From assembly GCF_023156505.1 (NCBI RefSeq), contig NZ_JALNMJ010000007.1, positions 1-64,000 of the forward strand: 64,000 nt of DNA, in the 5' to 3' direction. Numbering within the stretch: position 1 is the first letter of the stretch; every line of letters begins with the position of its first letter. Below, piece by piece: positions 61,005-64,000 of this stretch. Made by a program: the position numbers and the translations under genes. Under the pieces are notes generated by a model. It was not told the origin of the DNA. It made no database searches and saw only the letters and a program-made list of their open reading frames with translations. This DNA is from Roseibium sediminicola. GTDB taxonomy: Bacteria; Pseudomonadota; Alphaproteobacteria; Rhizobiales; Stappiaceae.

Positions 61005-62066
61005 ATGTCTGGCGTCACACTGACAAAAGCCGTCAAGCAATACGGCGATCTGGAAGTGATCCACGGGGTGGACCTTGAGATCGAGCATGGCGAATTCTGC
61101 GTTTTTGTCGGCCCGTCCGGCTGCGGCAAGTCCACGCTCCTGCGCATGATCGCCGGCCTGGAGGAGACCACGTCCGGTATGATTCAGATCGGCGGCCGGG
61201 ACGTCACCCGAACCGATCCGGCGGAACGGGGCGTTGCCATGGTGTTCCAGACCTACGCGCTCTATCCGCATATGTCGGTCGAGGAAAACATGGGCTTCGG
61301 CCTGAAGATGAACGGCCATCCCAAGGCCGAGATCCAGGAAAAGGTCGCCGAAGCCAGCCGGATCCTGCAGCTCGATCCCTATCTGAAGCGCAAGCCCAAG
61401 GCACTCTCCGGCGGTCAGCGCCAGCGCGTCGCCATCGGCCGGGCGATCGTGCGCGGCCCGGAAGTGTTCCTGTTCGACGAGCCGCTCTCCAACCTCGATG
61501 CCGAGCTGCGTGTCGACATGCGTGTCGAGATCGCCCGCCTGCACAAGGATATCGGCGCAACCATGATCTATGTGACCCACGATCAGGTCGAGGCAATGAC
61601 GCTTGCCGACAAGATCGTGGTGCTGCGCGGTGGCAATATCGAGCAGGTCGGTTCCCCGATGCAGCTCTATTCCGATCCGGACAACAAGTTCGTCGCAGGT
61701 TTTATCGGCAGCCCGAGCATGAATTTTGTCGAAGGCATTGCCGACGAAGGCGCCGTCACGATTGCCGCCTTCGGCGGGATTTCCGTGCCGACCTCCGTCA
61801 CCTTGCCGGCCAGGGGCGAGAAAGTTCTGGTCGGCCTGCGGCCGCAGCATTTGCAGGTCGCGCCGGCCGGCGAAGGCGCCAGGGTGGATCTGTGCGAACA
61901 GCTTGGCGGCGTCGCCTATTCCTATCTCGTCTGCCCGTCCGGTGAGCGCGTGATCGTCGAAACCAAGGGTGAGGACGCCCCGGTCTCCGACGGCACGGTC
62001 GCGATCAGCTTCGACCCGGCCTCGGCGCTGTTCTTCGATGCGAAGAGCGAAAAACGGCTGCGCTAA
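61005..62066 (+). CDS. CUT1 ABC transporter ATPase of the galactoside system
   Basis: 353 residues, 26 bases after the IclR gene with a GGGAGAGAG site. Walker A GPSGCGKSTLLRM, signature LSGGQRQRVAIGRAI, Walker B VFLFDEPLSNLDAELR, H-loop YVTHDQVEAMTL, and a TOBE domain (VGLRPQHLQVAPAGEG). MalK/UgpC/MsmX type. It is the only ATPase near the galactoside permeases, which have none in their own operon, so it completes that transporter across the divergent promoter. Confidence 0.92.
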   Translation: MSGVTLTKAVKQYGDLEVIHGVDLEIEHGEFCVFVGPSGCGKSTLLRMIAGLEETTSGMIQIGGRDVTRTDPAERGVAMVFQTYALYPHMSVEENMGFGLKMNGHPKAEIQEKVAEASRILQLDPYLKRKPKALSGGQRQRVAIGRAIVRGPEVFLFDEPLSNLDAELRVDMRVEIARLHKDIGATMIYVTHDQVEAMTLADKIVVLRGGNIEQVGSPMQLYSDPDNKFVAGFIGSPSMNFVEGIADEGAVTIAAFGGISVPTSVTLPARGEKVLVGLRPQHLQVAPAGEGARVDLCEQLGGVAYSYLVCPSGERVIVETKGEDAPVSDGTVAISFDPASALFFDAKSEKRLR

Positions 62067-62083
62067 AAGACATTAGATGGGTC

Positions 62084-62252
62084 GTCATTCCGGACGGTCT
62101 GCAGCGAAGCTGCATGGCCAGATCCGGAACCCAGATGTATTTCGCGCCGAAGGCGCGTCCTCGTATAGTCGAATAGAGTTCGCTTGCGCTCACACTGATG
62201 CGCTGGATTCCGGATCGGCGCACAGCAAATGCTGTGCTTGTCCGGAATGACG
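62084..62252. repeat. Extragenic palindromic element, type E
   Basis: CGTCATTCCGGACGG at the left and TTGTCCGGAATGACG at the right are complementary ends; inner arms CCAGATCCGGAACCCAG and CTGGATTCCGGATCGG also pair. It fills the gap between the ATPase gene and the next element; no gene is seen in 62067-62418. Confidence 0.75.
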
Positions 62253-62275
62253 GTGAAAAACGGTTACCCCACTAT

Positions 62276-62391
62276 TGTCATCCCGGCCGCAGCGTAGCGC
62301 AGACCCGGGACCCATAACTCCCGGGCGGTAGCGTTTGTGCAAAACGGCCGCCGATGAAGGTTCCTGGTTCTCCGCTTTCGCGGAGAAGACA
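62276..62391. repeat. Extragenic palindromic element related to type A
   Basis: Starts TGTCATCCCGGCCGCAGCG, contains CCCGGGACCCATAACTCCCG, and ends with GGTTCTCCGCTTTCGCGGAG. The CTCCGCTTTCGCGGAG hairpin recurs at 63431-63446. Confidence 0.6.
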
Positions 62392-62418
62392 ACTGGGAGG
62401 CGGGTGGCGCTCGACCGC

Positions 62419-63309
62419 CTACATCTTCTCCTTCAGAAACTCCAATACTGCTTTCTCAGCCTTGTCATGCGCGGTGGCATTGAACCCGAATGTCACGCCG
62501 AAGGTCGGGCTTTTCAGGGTGTTCTGGTAGTCCGGCATGACCGTTTCCTGACCCCATTTCGGATCGTCGAAACCTTGCAACGCGTCCGGAAATTCGGCGA
62601 TCTCCACATTTGCATCCACTTCGGCAAGGGACGAGCAGAGTTCCGGCTGGGTCCAGTCGTTTTTGCCGGCATTCAGGATCAGAATCGGATCTGCAAAGAC
62701 CGCGGAAGCGACCGATTTGCAATTGGGGTAGAACGACACCACCGCCCTGAAGCCTTCTGCGAAAAACTGCCGCGATCCGTCGCGGAGTGCGCTGCCGGTT
62801 GTCGAGCTGCGCGACCAGCCGACGGCGCCGATCCGGTTCGGGTCAACGGCCGGATGTTGTTTCAGGTAAAACAGTGCGCCGAAAGCGTCCATGACCCGCT
62901 CGCCGCCGAGGCCGCTGACCCCTTCGCCGAGCACATCCTCGCAGGTTCCCGAGACATCGCGTGGCGAGAAACTGTCAACTTGCAGAGTGGCATAGCCCGA
63001 CGCGCGAAACGTTGCGGCCCAGTCGTCCTGAAAGGCCTGCGGCCCCTGGCAGTCGTGCAGCAGCACCAGGGCGGGGAAGGGGCCGTCGCCATCCGGAAGG
63101 CCCAGCTTGCCGGAAATCGGAAATCCGGGCTTGGGCTTCAATTCGATGCCCTTGGCCTTGGCCTGCTTGATCTTGAATTTGCTCGGCGGCGTGGACGCGC
63201 TCGGAAAATCGACGATTGTCGTTTCCGCTGCGCTGGTAGGGAAAGGTGCAAGGAGGCTCGTGGCCGCCAGAAGGAGAGGCAAGAGCTGTCGTCGCTTGGC
63301 GAGTGGCAT
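62419..63309 (-). CDS. Secreted dienelactone hydrolase-like alpha/beta hydrolase
   Basis: 296 residues from ATG 63309. Signal peptide with AKRRQ then a hydrophobic core, ending PTSAA. The fold is alpha/beta hydrolase of the dienelactone hydrolase group: GPFPALVLLHDCQGPQAFQD, YATLQVDSFSPRD, GAVGWSRSSTTGSAL at the nucleophile elbow, and FADPILILNAGKNDWTQPEL near the acid. The elbow reads GWSRS instead of G-x-C/S-x-G. The substrate is unknown; no aromatic-degradation genes are nearby. Possibly an esterase acting in the periplasm. An in-frame upstream extension crosses repeat sequence and was rejected. Confidence 0.78.
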   Translation of the reverse strand: MPLAKRRQLLPLLLAATSLLAPFPTSAAETTIVDFPSASTPPSKFKIKQAKAKGIELKPKPGFPISGKLGLPDGDGPFPALVLLHDCQGPQAFQDDWAATFRASGYATLQVDSFSPRDVSGTCEDVLGEGVSGLGGERVMDAFGALFYLKQHPAVDPNRIGAVGWSRSSTTGSALRDGSRQFFAEGFRAVVSFYPNCKSVASAVFADPILILNAGKNDWTQPELCSSLAEVDANVEIAEFPDALQGFDDPKWGQETVMPDYQNTLKSPTFGVTFGFNATAHDKAEKAVLEFLKEKM

Positions 63310-63840
63310 GTGGTGTTCCCCCCAATAGATCGTTATTTTTGACGATGATAGGCGCAGAACTCGCGATTGTCTTGAAGAATTCCGGGAGGTTGCCTCAGCG
63401 CAAAGCGGCTGCCGATGAGGGGTCCGGGTCTCCGCTTTCGCGGAGATGACGGCAATGCACGTGACCAGGTCCATTCGTCGATGGGGTCGCAACCATCCTG
63501 CCCTGCCGGGCACCAAGCTCTAATGTCGGAGGTTGGGCGATGCGTTTCGCTTAATACCACTTCCCGGTTGCAGGGCTTGCGTTGCCTCTGTCATCATATG
63601 GTGTCAGGAGAACGCTAGGAGTTGAAAGCGCTGGCATTTTCCGGCTCTTCGCGCCCCAGAATTGCTGGGCGCCGGTCACCTGTTCCGCCAAACCGCCCAC
63701 ATTCCTTGAGTTTTCTTTCTTGACATGAATACTGATTCATGTGTCATATGCTGCAGCGTCAGGCGGCAATTTGGCGTTGTGCGGGCTGTGGGAGCGGCCC
63801 GATCGAGACGCCGGCCTTGCGCGCAACGGGAGGAGAATTC
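63310..63840. other. Non-coding gap with a repeat fragment and a promoter
   Basis: About 530 bases without a supported gene. At 63406-63453 it repeats part of the element at 62345-62391 (GGGTCTCCGCTTTCGCGGAG, then ATGACGG). The right part carries the promoter/operator region at 63720-63749. Confidence 0.5.
63720..63749 (+). promoter_or_regulatory. Promoter with overlapping operator-like palindrome
   Basis: TTGACA (63720-63725) and TCATAT (63744-63749) with an 18-base spacer form a sigma-70-type promoter. The spacer holds ACATGAATACTGATTCATGT (63723-63742), 8-bp arms around ACTG, so a repressor bound there would block the promoter of the downstream binding-protein gene. Confidence 0.6.
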
Positions 63841-64000
63841 ATGACGAAACGCGTATTCCGCTGGGCGATGCCGGTTCTGGCTGGCCTCGGCATCGCGGCG
63901 GCCGGCGCGACAGGCGCCCTGGCCGAGGACATCAAGATCGCCCATGTCTATGGCAAGACCGGACCGTTCGAGGCCTATGCGAAACAGTCGCATACCGGCC
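63841..64000 (+). CDS. Branched-chain amino acid-type ABC transporter binding protein (3' partial)
   Basis: The first 53 codons are visible; the gene runs off the window. ATG is preceded by GGGAGGAG. The signal peptide (TKRVFRWAMPVLAGLGIAAA ... GALA) is followed by EDIKIAHVYGKTGPFEAYAK, the usual mature start of LivJ-like type I binding proteins (Peripla_BP_6) that often carry aromatic acids, amides or urea as well as branched-chain amino acids. Confidence 0.75.
   Translation, partial: MTKRVFRWAMPVLAGLGIAAAGATGALAEDIKIAHVYGKTGPFEAYAKQSHTG

Noticed and set aside
1-64000. rRNA and tRNA genes, phage or IS transposase genes
   Set aside because: No conserved rRNA segments, no cloverleaf with CCA-adjacent anticodon pattern, and no integrase or transposase motifs were recognised by eye.

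Overview
The window is about 64 kb of GC-rich DNA. Gene style (tight ATGA overlaps, many CUT1 and CUT2 sugar ABC transporters, alphaproteobacterial inositol and agl clusters, dispersed extragenic palindromes) points to a free-living marine or soil alphaproteobacterium. Content resembles the Stappiaceae (Roseibium/Labrenzia) or neighbouring Rhizobiales/Rhodobacterales; this placement is an inference, because no rRNA gene is present.

Layout. 1-7911: 3' part of a giant type I-secreted adhesin (cadherin-like repeats, DUF642-like and DUF4114-like modules, a His/Asp-rich stretch, C-terminal RTX repeats), convergent with a TolC-type outer membrane channel (7982-9484). 9679-11718: membrane GGDEF-EAL protein. 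12345-13025: GntR/FCD regulator. 13086-19410: LacI-type regulator divergent from an aglEFGK alpha-glucoside ABC transporter, without the usual aglA. 19811-22823: a small operon (OB-like Tat protein, LolD-like ATPase, FtsX-like permease, His-rich PCu(A)C-like protein) that looks like a metal-handling system, downstream of a secreted alkaline phosphatase (22939-24426). 24892-31019: DeoR regulator, a UgpBAEC-like ABC transporter and a PfkB-family 2-keto-3-deoxygluconate kinase, followed directly by a 5'-truncated MCP-PilZ remnant. 31999-32766: orphan family 3 solute-binding protein flanked by palindromic elements.

33297-45572 is a myo-inositol catabolic locus: iolB, iolE, iolD, an iolC-DUF2090 fusion, a CUT2 inositol ABC transporter, an RpiR-type IolR and, divergently, iolG plus a second Gfo/Idh dehydrogenase. 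Two GGAA-N6-TTCC-type boxes sit where IolR is expected to bind. iolA is not in the window. 45732-49064 holds a KefF/KefC-like potassium efflux pair and a FrnE-like DsbA protein.

49236-62066 is a galactoside locus: GH42 beta-galactosidase, SMP-30 lactonase, KDPGal aldolase, KDGal kinase, SDR sugar dehydrogenase, GH36 alpha-galactosidase, two CUT1 permeases with a small MmcQ/YjbR gene between them, and a binding protein; divergently an IclR regulator and the transporter ATPase. Together these take up alpha- and beta-galactosides, hydrolyse them, and run the De Ley-Doudoroff route, with galactonate dehydratase missing from the window. The end carries a dienelactone-hydrolase-like secreted protein and the start of a branched-chain amino-acid-type binding protein.

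Recurring themes: each of the four sugar ABC operons has a strong hairpin just after its binding-protein gene, and at least four types of extragenic palindromic repeat are scattered through the gaps.
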